A stretch of DNA of 64,000 bases from Aldrovandia affinis (lineage: Eukaryota > Chordata > Actinopteri > Notacanthiformes > Halosauridae): positions 1-64,000 of the forward strand of contig JAINUG010000052.1 in assembly GCA_029706075.1 (NCBI GenBank). The letters are read 5' to 3'. Below, piece by piece: positions 21,658-34,552 of this stretch. Within the stretch, counting starts at the first letter, position 1. Every line of letters starts with the position of its first letter. The notes beneath the pieces are model-generated. The model had not been told where the DNA came from, searched no databases, and worked only from the letters and a program-made list of their open reading frames with translations. The position numbers were made by a program, and so were the translations under genes.

Positions 21658-23079
21658 CAGTCAAGCCGGAAAGTCTGCACACCCCTTTCACCCTCTCCAC
21701 GTTTCATTGCGTTAGACTTATTCTACAATAGATTAAGTTCATTTTTTGTCTCAAAATTCTACACAAAATAGCCCATAATGACAAAGCAAAAATTAAATGA
21801 CCTGTGAAAACAGGTTTTTAGACATTTGTGCTAATTTATTAAAAATCAAAATGTAAAATATATGTACACACCCTTTGATATGACACCCAAAACTGAGCTG
21901 AGGTGCATTTTGTTTCCACTGATACTGCTTGAGATGTTTCTACAACTTAATTGGAGTCCACCTGTGGTAAATTAAATTGATTGGACATGATTGGGGATTG
22001 CCAACACCTGCCTATATAAGGTCCCACAGTTGACAGTGCATGTCAGAGCAAACTCCAAGCCATGGGGTCAAAGGAATTATCTGCAGACCTCAGAAACAGG
22101 ATTGTGGCAAGGCATAGATCTGGAGAAGGGTACGGAAAAATGTCTGCAGCTTTACAGGTCCCAAAGAGCACAGTGGCCACCATCATTCGTAAATGGAAGA
22201 AGTTTGGAACCACCAAGAATCTTCCTAGACCTGGCCGCCCGGCCAAACTGAGCAATCGGGGAAGACGGGCCTTGGCCAGGGAGGTGAGCAGGAACCCGAG
22301 GGTCACACTGACAGAGCTCCAGCGTATCCTTGTGGAGATGGGAGAACCTTTCAGAAGCTTTCATCACCTGGCCAATACCATCCCTACAGTGAAGCATGGC
22401 GGTGGCAGCATCATGATGTGGGGATGTTTTTCAGCAGCGGGAACAGGGCGACTAGTCCTGATAGAGGGAAAGATGAATGCAGCGAAGTACACCGAGATCC
22501 TTGAAGGAAACCTGCTCCAGAGCGCTCTGGACCTCAGACTGGGGCAAAGGTTTACCTTCCAACATGACAACGACCCGAAGCACACAGCCAAGAGAACAAA
22601 GGAGTGGCTTCGGAGAAAGTCTGTGAATGTCCTTGAGTGGCCCAGCCAGAGCCCAGACCTGAATCCAATTGAACATCTGTGGAAAGAGCTGAAAATGGCT
22701 GTGTACCGACGCTCCCCATCCAACCTGACGGAGCTTGCAAGGATATGCCAAGAGGAATGGGCAAAAATCTCCAGAAACAAGTGTGCCAAGCTTGTAGCTT
22801 CTTTCCCAAGACGCCTTGAAGCTGTAATTGCTGCCAAAGGTGCATCAACCAAGTATTAGGCTAAGGGTGTGTACAGATATGTAACCCCTAAATAACCTAT
22901 TTTTGTCAGTAAAATAAAATTGCATATTTACTGAAAACCTGTTTTCACTTCGTCATTATTGGCTATTGTGGGTAGAATTTTGAGAGAAAAAATGAACTCA
23001 ATCTATTGTAGAATAAGTCTGTAACATAATGAAACATGGAGAGGGTTGAAAGGGGTGTGCAGACTTTCCGGGTTGACTG
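21658..23079 (+). mobile_element. Tc1-like transposon D (1422 bp, deleted transposase)
   Basis: Inverted ends CAGTCAAGCCGGAAAGTCTG / complement are flanked by TA duplications (21656-21657, 23080-23081). The frame 22062-22859 (265 aa) begins MGSKELSADLRNRIVARH, with a helix-turn-helix and GRPAKLS linker. It then jumps from TLTELQRI to [16 protein letters not shown]. About 75 residues, including the first catalytic Asp, are gone. The second Asp (QHDNDPKH) and Glu (NPIEHLW) keep the 34-residue spacing. The frame is still open, so a truncated protein could be made, but it lacks a catalytic residue. The paralogous flank of gene 1 preserves the empty site. Confidence 0.95.
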
Positions 23080-24273
23080 TATATTTGAAAGTATTAAAAA
23101 TGTTGAACACGGGCAGTATAGTGTGAACAGGGATTGTGCAAGCAGCTGTGTCATGTGTGTTGTATGTGAAAAAATCCCTCTTGCCAGACCCTACGGCCAC
23201 ACCAAATGAAGTCTAGTGATCCACTGCCATCGGTGAAGCCAGTACTCAATTACTGCACAATAACTTCACCACATTATAGCATTTTGTGAATTGTCAGTGT
23301 AGGCAATGCGGTAGCTTAAAAATGTGATGCTTTCAAACTAGTTATCAGGGATATACAGTAGGTTAAGTACTGCACCAACAGATTCTAGGGACGTTAGCAG
23401 AAATGATGGGAAAATGCTAATTTAATGACAAACGCAACGCAATTTTCAGTTACCATATTCTGTGTTGTTTTTTCCTGTGATAATGTGATAATGCTGGTAA
23501 TGTGTTGTTGAGAGAAAAAAAAAAAATTGTACAGCAGAGTTGTTCCCAAACGGGCCTTTAATTTCAAGGGCCCCTAAAGTCACCACTTCTATAAAATGAT
23601 GAATTGCTGTCAAACTTTATCCAACACCCACAGCAGTCTGGAATACAATGGGCTGTTTTAACACACTACTATATGGAAGCATGTCTAAAAGATGTCATAC
23701 TGTGGATCTATGTCAGACAAGTGTATCGTTCAATATAAAAATGTACTTTCAATGATAAAATATTACCAAGGATGTGTTTCCGAAAGTAAAATGTCATTCA
23801 TGAAATAAAAAAAATCGACTTGGACATAAAGGTTATTACTTAAAATTCTGAAATATGTTTTCTATTTCTGTGGAGTAATGAATAAAGGTTACTCTTATTT
23901 GTCTATCACAAGTTTAATGCTGATATTTCATTTGTTTTTACTGAATAACAAATCAGTATTTGTAATAACACAACTATTTGTTTGAATGGTGTGTTCTTAA
24001 TGCGATTTTAACTCATGCTTGGTTATTTTCTTTTTTTACTTGTTGTATTTTTTTTTCTTTTTTTTTTTTTCTCCTGTTCTGAGACTACAGATTACATTTA
24101 GCCTTGAATTGAATCTGGTCCAAAATAGTGGATGCACTAACATCCATGTTGAAAATTGTATGCTGTCCCTGTCAAATAAACAGTTTATTGTATGTGTATG
24201 TTGTGTATACCATATCTCTACAAATGTCATTTAACATTGTTGGATTGTATAGACCCCATCATGTAATGATGTG
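23080..24273 (+). other. 3' flank of zinc-finger gene 2, part 2
   Basis: No gene. Blocks of it recur near genes 1 and 3 and at 32.7-35.3 kb: CTTTATCCAACACCCACAGCAG (also 40863), ATCAGTATTTG (also 41569), TGCACTAACATCCATGTTGAAAA (also 33597). A T-rich run sits at 24048-24071. Confidence 0.65.
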
Positions 24274-24515
24274 TGTCACACGCCGCGTGACAAACCCTGA
24301 ATGGGAACAGAACAGCCAGGAGACACGGAGTGGAGTTTGTCGGTCTACGGACCGGATTTTATTTATTTGTTTTCTGTGTCTCCCCAGACATGGAGAGAGA
24401 CAGTGGGAGTAGCAGGTTAACATATAACAAAGACTAACACAAACAGACACAAAATCTTCACCCTACTCGCGAAGCTTTCGGTAAAAACAACAAACTAAAA
24501 TAACAAGTTAAAATA
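24274..24515 (-). repeat. Terminal segment of the LTR-like repeat
   Basis: This is present only at the left edge of the tandem array and in the lone copy at 14455. It contains GGTCTACGGACCGGAT and, on the minus strand, AATAAA near 24355-24365. It diverges from the internal array copies after (minus) GTAAGTTTGGT. Confidence 0.55.
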
Positions 24516-27500
24516 ACCAAACTTACGGGACACCGCGCCTCTTCCTCCAGAGTTCCCCTGAACCTCCTCAGGCACACACATATCCAGTGACCTTTCAAGT
24601 GCTTCCCACCCATTCATACTGAGACACTCGAACTTTTCCAGTTCGAGTTCTCTTACGCATTCATTCCAGAGACACTCGCCACTCCCAGGATGTGAGAGTG
24701 CTGGCAATCGGCTCTCAAGATACTTCACTCTTCCGGTGAGTTCTTGGGCTTGCTCAGACACTCTCCACTGTCGAGTGCGAGCTCTTTTCCACTAAAACGA
24801 GGCGCAGAGGCGGACCCTCTTCCAGGGCACCCTCCCCCCACCTCCATAATCACACCGAGGAGAGAGGCGGACACCTAAAGCGCACCCCCTCTCCCTTCCT
24901 CACTCACACAGGAAGTACTCTACTCAGTCACTTTCGACAAACGCACACAAAACTCACAACATTAAACATCCAACATTCAACATCAAACATTCCACATAAA
25001 ACGTGCACGCGCACTCACACACACATCAAGACAAGACTGACTGATTCCCCACTCGCCCCCACCTGCTCTTAAATAGGCTTAGTTTCTGCCTGGCTCAGGT
25101 GGGACTCGTGAGGCAATCACCCAATCACAATCACAACTCACATTCTCACCAGACACCCAATCAGCCAATTGACTTCTATATCAGTTGACTGATTGACACC
25201 AATTAAATGATTAAATAATAATTAAACCAATTAAGGCCTTTGGAGCTCCCTTCCGGCGACAGTTCACTCTCACCCTGGGAGAGTGCCAAACCTGCCCCGG
25301 AAAGTCTCACTGCTCAAAGGCCTCTACCACATGGAACAAGACAGGCAACCATGCCACTCCCATGTGGCCGAGACCGACGCCCCTCCACACTCCTCCACCG
25401 CCAGAATGTGGTCCGAGCCTATCATTCGGTCTTGGACACCCCTCCTGTGTGCCTCTGGGTTACTGCACTCTACCCTTTGGCTTCAACCAGCCTCAGGGTT
25501 AGAGCCTTCTCCCTCCTGCACCAGGCTATAGGGCAGTGTCCTCACTGGACTCGGCCAATCCAGCCTCCCTCCCCACTTCACTTCACCACCTCGATCTTGC
25601 GGCTTTTCAGTCGCTCAACCGAGGTGGGTGGGGGGAATCCCCCATGACAGCCAAGAGGGGTGCTGCTCTGTCCCGGTTTCGGCACCAAACTTACGGGACA
25701 CCGCGCCTCTTCCTCCAGAGTTCCCCTGGAACCTCCTCAGGCACACACATATCCAGTGACCTTTCAAGTGCTTCCCACCCATTCATACTGAGACACTCGA
25801 ACTTTCCAGTTCGAGTTCTCTTACGCATTCATTCCAGAGACACTCGCCACTCCCAGGATGTGAGAGTGCTGGCAATCGGCTCTCAAGATACTTCACTCTT
25901 CCGGTGAGTTCTTGGGCTTGCTCAGACACTCTCCACTGTCGAGTGCGAGCTCTTTTCCACTAAAACCGAGGCGAGAGGCGGACCCTCTTCCAGGGCACCC
26001 TCCCGCACCTCCATAATCACACCGAGGGAGAGAGGCGGACACCTAAAAGCGCACCCCTCTCCCTCTTCCTCACTCACACAGGAAGTACTCTACTCAGTCA
26101 CTTTCGACAAACACACAAAACTCCACAACATTAAACATCCAACATTCAACATCAAACATTCCACATAAAACGTGCACGCGCACTCACACACACATCAAGA
26201 CAAGACTGACTGATTCCCCACTCGCCCCACCTGCTCTTAAATAGGCTTAGTTTCTGCCTGGCTCAGGTGGGACTCGTGAGGCAATCACCCAATCACAATC
26301 ACAACTCACATTCTCACCCAGACACCCAATCAGCCAATTGACTTCTATATCAGTTGACTGATTGACACCAATTAAATGATTAAATAATAATTAAACCAAT
26401 TAAGGCCTTTTGAGCTCCCTTCCGGGCGACAGTTCACTCTCACACCCTGGGAGAGTGCCAAACCTGCCCCGGAAAGTCTCACTGCTCCAAAGGCCTCTAC
26501 CACATGGAACAAGACAGGCAACCATGCCACTCCCATGTGGCCGAGACCGACGTCCTCCACACTCCTCCACCGCCAGAATGTGGTCCGAGCCCATTCGGTC
26601 TTGGACACCCTCCTGTGTGCCTCTGGGTTACGAAGCACTCTACCCTTTGGCTTCAACCAGCCCTCAGGGTTAGAGCCTTCTCCCTCCTGCACCAGGCTAT
26701 AGGGCAGTGTCCTCACTGGACTCGGCCAATCCAGCTTCCTCCCCTCCGCTTCACCACCCCGATCTTGCGGCTTTTCAGTCGCTCAACCGAGGTGGGTGGG
26801 GGGGAATCCCCATGACAGCCAAGAGGGGTGCTGCTCTGTCCCGGGTTTCGGCACCAAACTTACGGGACACCGCGCCTCTTCCTCCAGAGTTCCCCTGGAA
26901 CCTCCTCAGGCACACACATATCCAGTGACCTTTCAAGTGCTTCCCACCCATTCACTGGGAGACACTCGAACTTTTCCAGTTCGAGTTCTCTTACGCATTC
27001 ATTCCAGAGACACTCGCCACTCCCAGGATGTGAGAGTGCTGGCAATCGGCTCTCAAGATACTTCACTCTTCCGGTGAGTTCTTGGGCTTGCTCAGACACT
27101 CTCCACTGTCGAGTGCGAGCTCTTTTCCACTAAAACCGAGGGCGAGAGGCGGACCCTCTTCCAGGGCACCCTCCCGCACCTCCATAATCACACCGAGGGA
27201 GAGAGGCGGACACCTAAAGCGCACCCCCTCTCCCTCTTCCTCACTCACACACAGGAAGTACTCTACTCAGTCACTTTCGACAAACGCACACAAAACTCCA
27301 CAACATTAAACATCCAACATTAAACATCCAACATCAAACATTCCACATAAAACGTGCACGCGCACTCACACACACACATCAAGACAAGACTGACTGATTC
27401 CCCACTCGCCCCACCTGCTCTTAAATAGGCTTAGTTTCTGCCTGGCTCAGGTGGGACTCGTGAGGCAATCACCCAATCACAATCACAACTCACATTCTCA

Positions 27501-28925
27501 CCCAGACACCCAATCAGCCAATTGACTTCTATATCAGTTGACTGATTGACACCAATTAAATGATTAAATAATAATTAAACCAATTAAGGCCTTTGGAGCT
27601 CCCTTCCGGGCGACAGTTCACTCTCACACCCTGGGAGAGTGCCAAACCTGCCCCCGGAAAGTCTCACTGCTCCAAAGGCCTCTACCACATGGAACAAGAC
27701 AGGCAACCATGCCACTCCCATGTGGCCGAGACCGACGTCCTCCACACTCCTCCACCGCCAGAATGTGGTCCGAGCCCATTCGGTCTTGGACACCCCCTCC
27801 TGTGTGCCTCTGGGTTACGAAGCACTCTACCCTTTGGCTTCAACCAGCCCTCAGGGTTAGAGCCTTCTCCCTCCTGCACCAGGCTATAGGGCAGTGTCCT
27901 CACTGGACTCGGCCAATCCAGCTTCCTCCCCTCGGCTTCACCTCACCCCGATCTTGCGGCTTTTCAGTCGCTCCAACCGAGGTGGGTGGGGGAATCCCCA
28001 TGACAGCCAAGAGGGGTGCTGCTCTGTCCCGGGTTTCGGCACCAAACTTACGGGACACCGCGCCTCTTCCTCCAGAGTTCCCCTGGAACCTCCTCAGGCA
28101 CACACATATCCAGTGACCTTTCAAGTGCTTCCCACCCATTCATACTGAGACACTCGAACTTTTCCAGTTCGAGTTCTCTTACGCATTCATTCCAGAGACA
28201 CTCGCCACCCCCCAGGATGTGAGAGTGCTGGCAATCGGCTCTCAAGATACTTCACTCTTCCGGTGAGTTCTTGGGCTTGCTCAGACACTCTCCACTGTCG
28301 AGTGCGAGCTCTTTTCCACTAAAACCGAGGGCGAGAGGCGGACCCTCTTCCAGGGCACCCTCCCGCACCTCCATAATCACACCGAGGGAGAGAGGCGGAC
28401 ACCTAAAGCGCACCCCCCTCTCCCTCTTCCTCACTCACACAGGAAGTACTCTACTCAGTCACTTTCGACAAACGCACACAAAACTCCACAACATTAAACA
28501 TCCAACATTCAACATCAAACATTCCACATAAAACGTGCACGCGCACTCACACACACATCAAGACAAGACTGACTGATTCCCCACTCGCCCCACCTGCTCT
28601 TAAATAGGCTTAGTTTCTGCCTGGCTCAGGTGGGACTCGTGAGGCAATCACCCAATCACAATCACAACTCACATTCTCACCCAGACACCCAATCAGCCAA
28701 TTGACTTCTATATCAGTTGACTGATTGACACCAATTAAATGATTAAATAATAATTAAACCAATTAAGGCCTTTGGAGCTCCCTTCCGGGCGACAGTTCAC
28801 TCTCACACCCTGGGAGAGTGCCAAACCTGCCCCCGGAAAGTCTCACTGCTCCAAAGGCCTCTACCACATGGAACAAGACAGGCAACCATGCCACTCCCAT
28901 GTGGCCGAGACCGACGTCCTCCACA
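24516..28925 (-). repeat. Tandem array, four units of about 1.17-1.19 kb (LTR-like)
   Basis: The landmark ACCAAACTTACGGGACACCG starts at 24516, 25684, 26853 and 28041, giving spacings of 1168, 1169 and 1188. The fourth unit is cut at about 28925. Units differ by scattered single-base changes and small indels that break every reading frame. On the minus strand each unit has a TATA-like CCTATTTAAGAGCAGG. Three junctions carry a tRNA-complementary motif (TGGTGCCGAAACCCGGGA). I read it as LTR plus leader of an LTR retroelement amplified in tandem. A plain macrosatellite is the alternative. The many short ORFs inside are not genes. Confidence 0.75.
26839..26856 (-). promoter_or_regulatory. Primer-binding-site-like motif in the array
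   Basis: Minus-strand TGGTGCCGAAACCCGGGA would pair with a tRNA 3' end finishing in CCA. The same 18 bases occur at 28027-28044, and a 17-base version at 25671-25687. It is absent from the left-most junction (24516). Confidence 0.5.
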
Positions 28926-31285
28926 ATGTGTTTTTTCAAAATCTAACTGAACTCTTGTGACCACAATAAGCAGCTAATTCTTATGTAAAATACTTGTGTT
29001 TGCTCCACTAGAAATGCAAGATCTTAACAACTCGCAAAAGGCTACCAATTCAATATCACCAACAAGAAAAATATTTCAATTTCTTATGCACAATGAGTTT
29101 TATTTAAACACATATTTCTAAGATTGTTTTATTGATTAAATGTTCCATATAAAATAATTTTTATAAGCCAAATTGCAGTTGACATATGGAGCGATATTAA
29201 TGCCAACATAATATGAATTTAAATGACATCGTATTGAATTTGTAACGCTTGAATTGAATAATTGTATGCAAAAATGGATTCTGTATTTCACAATATGAAG
29301 TGAACTAATGGTTTATAATTGAATTGAATGATTATTACATCCAGCTTTTAAACATTCAATTTAAATGCGCTTAAAAATAAAATAAATAAATTCAGGTTCA
29401 ATAATTATTTTTCCAAAAACATTAACATTTCTGAGATGCACCGCAGGAACTTTTCGCAGGAACTTGGGACCTTTATGGTAATTATCTTCATATCAGGAAA
29501 CGGAAGTAGCAGCAACCAGTGTCAGAATGTAGCTCGGGGGACTTATTTACCCCACAAAATGTTCCTAGTCAAGAGGTAGGTCTTTTCGATGTTAAGGAAC
29601 TTTTGCAGCACTGAACATTTCTGATTGGTCGAGTATGGTAAAAGACTCGTTCTGTTTCAACCGCCATTTTTAAAAATCAGCATTAGCAAACCAGTTGGAA
29701 AAATCTACGGAAAACCTATATATAAATCAATGGAGCAAACTAAAAAGAAAGTATACGACAAATGCCTTTCTGGGAGGCAGGTTTTTAGAAACGCGACCGA
29801 ATTAAATAAAATGTAAAAATTAGCGATCTTTCAATTTTGTATTAAATTAAGGCATAAGACCACCCTAGTTAAATCGCCCAAGGCATACTAAATCTAAAAA
29901 TTTATTTTGTGAAATTTTTGAATAAAGATTTAGTGAAATAACTTAAATTGAAAAACTTAAATTGTCATTCATTGGCGTACGAAGAAGAATAATAACATGC
30001 GTCAGTGGACTAATTTGCCTAATCTTCGCGGTTCTTTAGACCCCTGTGGAAACACAGACGTAATGGATTGAAGGAACCTTTTAATTCCTTGAAAATAGTT
30101 CCTTCCTCCCCATGATCTCATCACATCGTTGATCTCCCTTGTGGCCACTTTTACACTCCTCTGTTTACATTTTGGCTCATTCAGCTCATTTGTTCTTCAC
30201 TCTTTAATAAAACGAAATAAACAGACACTTCAGCTGACCTACCTGTGCACTATATATTTATATAAACATATATCATGTACTGATAACTTTATTTGATAAA
30301 TGGCTACATCATTCTCACACTTTATGCAGATAGCCCAATTCCAGGGGTTTATAATCTATCCGCTGCGCGACTTCAGGAATGCTGGCAGTACATTTTGCAG
30401 TATCCCTGATACAAAAGTAAAATAATTAAATGTGGCGGGATTCACTTATTTAAATTTTAATCCACATCCTCTCCAACTCGTGCCAGTCGCCTGAACTGGA
30501 TTAGTAAATTCCAGTGACGGGTGAACTTTGGTGGACTTCCTTCATGGTCATTTATCTAGTGAGGGGAGGACCACGGTTACTTTGAGCCACAGACTGCGGT
30601 GCCTGAACCTTGAGCTCCAGATCGCATAGTCAGAATTTCCGTACACATGATCATTACTTAATCGGACAGACAGTTTTACGGCTGCACAAACAGACACTCA
30701 GGCCTTCGATTTGAATTCATGTTCGACTTAATCCTTGTGTTCTTTGTATTACAAGTTCTGTACACTGCACAACTTATATACCTAATGTGTCTGTTTCATT
30801 TCAAGTCCTAAGCGTGTCACTCCTAAGCATAGCATGTAGGCAATATTTCTGTTTTGCTTGACATTCTGATAATATGCTAACAGTGGTTTTATTTATGTAC
30901 AAAGCGGACTATTACTGGCCCGGTTAACAAAATATACAGGAATTAGCCCGTGTGCAGATATTACGTTATCTAAGTGATCTATTGGACAACATAGGGACAG
31001 AGCATGGAGTTCCTAAGTACAAAACTCCTCTTGCCTCTTGTTTTTGCTTCCACATTAGCCCTACTGAATGATGTTTAATTTCCTTCATAATTCTTATTGT
31101 TCTATACTGTTAAAATAGGCCAAAATACGCATTTTGTATTCTCTGTCTTACGCTAAAAAAAAAAAAAAAAAAGATTCATTGATTACGTTTACGTTTGTAA
31201 ACGTTGGCGACGATTGATCAAGGAAATTTCTTAAAATTAGCATCCCTAATTTACAGTATACAATGTTATATACGGTATATACATA
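28926..31285. other. Intergenic DNA
   Basis: A/T-rich, with no supported gene. Around 29440-30110 inverted GGAACTTT / AAAGTTCC-type motifs at both sides hint at an old DNA transposon. An A-run lies at 31155-31173. Short frames such as 29625-29816 have no recognisable content. Confidence 0.5.
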
Positions 31286-32735
31286 CAGTCAGGTCCATAA
31301 GTATTTGGACAGTGACACAATTTTCATCACTTTGGCTCTGGACGCCAGCACAATGGATTTGAAATGAAACAATCAAGATGTGCATTAAGTGTAGACTTTC
31401 AGCTTTAATTTAGGGGTTTTGTCAAAAATATTGTATGAACCGTGTAGGAATTACAACCATTTGTATACATAGCCCCCCCAATTTTAGTGGCTCAAAAGTA
31501 ATTGGCCAAATTAACATAATCATAAATTAAATTGTCATTTTTAATACTTGGTTGCAAATCCTTTGCAGTCAATGACTGCCTGAAGTCTGGAACCCATAGA
31601 CATCACCAGACGCTGGGTTTCTTCCCTGGTTATGCTCTGCCAGGCCTTTACTGCTGCTGCAAAATTGGATTCAGGTCAGGTGATTGACTTGGCCATTGCA
31701 GAACATTCCACTTCTTTTCCTTAAAAAGGTTTTTGGTTGCTTTTGCAGTCACATCATCAATAAATACAAGGGAACCAGTTCCATTGGCAGCCATACATGC
31801 CCACGCCATAACACTACCTCCACCATGCTTCACAGATAAGGTGGTATGCTTCAGATCATAAGCACAGTTCCCTTCTCCATACTTTTCTCTTCCCGTCATT
31901 CTGGTACAAGTTGATCTTTTTCTCATCTGTCCATAGGATGTTCCACAACTGTACAGGCTTTTTTAGATGTTTTTTGGCAAATTCTAATCTGGTCTTCCTG
32001 TTTTTGAGGCTTACCAATGGTTTACATCTTGTGGTAAACCCTCTGTATTTACTCTGGTGAAGTCTTCTCTTCATTGTTGACTTTGACACAGATACGCCTA
32101 CCTCCTGGAGGGTGTTCTTGATCTGGCCAACTGTTGTGAAGGGGTTTTTCTTCACCAGGGAAATAATTATTCTGTCATCCACCACAGTTGTTTTCCGTGG
32201 TCTTCCGGGCCTTTTGGTGTTCCTGAGTTCACCAGTGCGTTCTTTCTTTTTAAGAATGTAGCATAGTCAATAGTTGTTTTGGCCACACCTAATGTTTTTG
32301 CTATCTCTCTGATGGGTTTGTTTAGATTTTTCAGCCTAATGATGGCTTGCTTCACTGGCAGTGACCGCTCTTTGCACTTCATATTGAGAGTTAACAGCAA
32401 CAGAAAATCTTGAAATCGCTTTAAATCAACTGTAATCAACTCTAGACCTTTTATCTGCTTAGTTGTAAATGAAATAATGAAGGAATAGCACACACCTGGC
32501 CATGGAACAGCTGAGCAGCCAATTGTCCAATTACTTTTGGTCCCTTCAAAAAGGGGGGCCACATATAAAAAGTGCGGTAATTCCTACACCGTTCACCCGA
32601 TTTGGATGTAAATACCCTCAAATTAAAGCTGAGAGTCTGCACTTTGAGGTCTTGTTCATTATTTAATTTCACCTGTGGTAGACAGCTAAAATAACAATAA
32701 CTTTGTCAATGTCTAAATATTTATGGACCTGACTG
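31286..32735 (-). mobile_element. Tc1-like transposon E (1450 bp)
   Basis: Ends CAGTCAGGTCCATAAGTATT and a complementary terminus lie between TA dinucleotides (31284-31285, 32736-32737). The minus-strand transposase is spread over three frames. The helix-turn-helix is at about 32200-32385 (MKCKERSLPVKQAIIRL). The middle, with first catalytic motif WTDEKKINLY, is at 31856-32160. The rest at 31648-31926 has HGGGSVMAW and [11 protein letters not shown]. The segment with the second Asp is deleted, and the catalytic Glu after NPI is lost. Confidence 0.93.
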
Positions 32736-32744
32736 TATAAAACG

Positions 32745-33969
32745 AATCAAAACATTTTTCAAATGGGAAATATTTCCCAATATTTTGCAATGCAGGCTTA
32801 TCCAGATCTTTTGACTTGGGCATAAAGGCTGTTATTAGGTTGGAGTTCTGAAATATGTTTTATATTCAGATTTGTATTGAAAAAGGAGTAAAATGGCTGG
32901 CGGATGGCCCAGCGGTCTAGTGCACCGCGCTTTGGAGCGGTGTGCGCTGCCCGTCAGAGACGCGGATCGAAACCCGCGTTTCTACCAGACCGGCCCTGGT
33001 CAAGTTCAGCCCGATCGGAGGCGGCATTTGGCTGTCCGCCTCCGGGGAGGGGGAGGAGAGCCGCACGAGTCCGCCGAGGAGAAGGTTAATGGAGTCCGTG
33101 GAAGATCTCCGTCTCGAAAGAAGGCGGGGAAATAGGTCCAGGAATACGAATCTCGTTCCCGGAGGACGGGCGGCGGACTCGTGAGGGTGGGGAATTGAAA
33201 ATAAAATAGAGGGTATAATTGGCTACTAAATTGGGAGAAAAACGGGGGAAAAATCTGAAATAAATGTATTAAAAAAAGGAGTAAAATAAAGGTCATTTTT
33301 ATCTTAGTCTATCAGGCTTAAAGCTGATATCTTATTTATTTTTAATGAATAAATCAAATCAAATAAATCAAAAAAATTAATACAAAGTATTTGTATTAAC
33401 ACAGACACAAAATTACACAAATTATTTTGTGTTTGATTGAAAATGATGTTCTTAATACCATTTTAAGACATGTATGGTTATTTTCTATTTTACTTGTTTT
33501 GTTTTTTGATGTTTTTTGACATCATTGTGTTTTTAACCTGCTCAGAGGCACAGATGAAACTCAAGCTAAATTCAGCCTTTGAGCTGAATCTGGTGGATGC
33601 ACTAACATCCATGTTGAAAATCATATTCTGTCCCTGTCAAAACATGTCCTGATGAATTTATAATCACTATTAAAAAAATTAAAAAATGAATAAAACTCAG
33701 GGTACTTTTTCTATAACTGCCCCTTGTTTCAGTGGGAGTTTTAATTGCTGTTACACACACCTGTACTGAAAGGCTTTAATTAAGCTCCAAATTATTTTTG
33801 TGAGTAAACAAAACCCAGTGGACTGTTGTGTAGATGCTTCGGGATACCCAGGTCAGGGGTGGGTCCCCCTAAAACGTTGAACATTAGAGATGAATGTGTG
33901 ACTTTACGATGAATGTAGGTAAAGTATGTGGTACTTCTACGTGGATTTCCTGGCAGCTGCCGTTAGCTG
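32745..33969 (+). other. Fossil zinc-finger 3' flank, copy I
   Basis: Sequence at 32785-32880 and 33286-33860 matches the flanks of genes 2 and 3: CAATGCAGGCTTATCCAG (also 41405), GATGCACTAACATCCATGTTGAAAAT (also 24130), and TTTGTATTAACACAG versus TTTGTAATAACACAA. A SINE splits it. No finger-coding DNA is attached. Confidence 0.7.
32893..33285 (+). repeat. tRNA-derived SINE, full-length copy (family A)
   Basis: A box TGGCCCAGCGG at 32905-32915; B box GGATCGAAACCC at 32964-32975. A G/C-rich body and a 3' end with TTGGCTACTAAATTGGGAG follow, then an A-rich tail. Frames across it are fortuitous. Confidence 0.85.
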
Positions 33970-34292
33970 CTATTTCCAAAATTTTCCCTGTTTTTCTCCC
34001 AATTTAGTAGCCAATTCAACCCTCTTTATTTCAATTTGCCCTCCCCTCACGAGCCTGTCGCCCGTTCTCCGGGTCAAGCTAATATCCTGAGGCCAGCAAT
34101 GATCCGCCTCCTCCGAGACAGAACTTCGCCCTACTGCTCCTTGCCGAGCTCATGCCGACTATCCCTCCCCCCACACCAATCAGGGCTCCCGGCCAGAGTC
34201 GGACTGATGCAGTCAGATTTTGAGCTGCGACTACAGTAGGCAGGTTGCAGTCCCGGCAGAGTGCGTTAGACCACTATGCTACCCGGGGCCCC
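33970..34292 (-). repeat. tRNA-derived SINE, reverse copy (family A)
   Basis: The 3' end reads CTCCCAATTTAGTAGCCAATT on the plus strand near 33997-34017. The tRNA-like head, with GTTAGACCACTATGCTACCCGGG, is at about 34265-34287. It inserted next to the fossil zinc-finger flank. Confidence 0.75.
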
Positions 34293-34552
34293 CTTGGTTT
34301 TTATGTGTGAGTTTAACATGCTTCTTAGTTAATTCCACCGTAGCACAAGTCTAGTAAAAAAGCAAAGCATATAATCAAACAATTGACAAATCTCTGCATC
34401 ATCTAGTTTTTTTTGGGGGGACATTGGCATGTTGTAAATTAATTAGAAATAGTTACAAATAATTATAACAGTACATTTTGAAGAACACAATTACAGGGAA
34501 AGGTATAAATAGGCGTACAATTGGACAACTAATCCGTCTAAAGTAAAAGGAA

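Noticed and set aside
25240-28531. Many short ORFs on both strands in the tandem array, some repeated in each unit
   Set aside because: Small indels between units shift every frame, no unit keeps the same protein, and no domain is recognisable.
29625-29816. Small ORF in the 28.9-31.3 kb gap
   Set aside because: No recognised motif, no splice context, A/T-rich surroundings.
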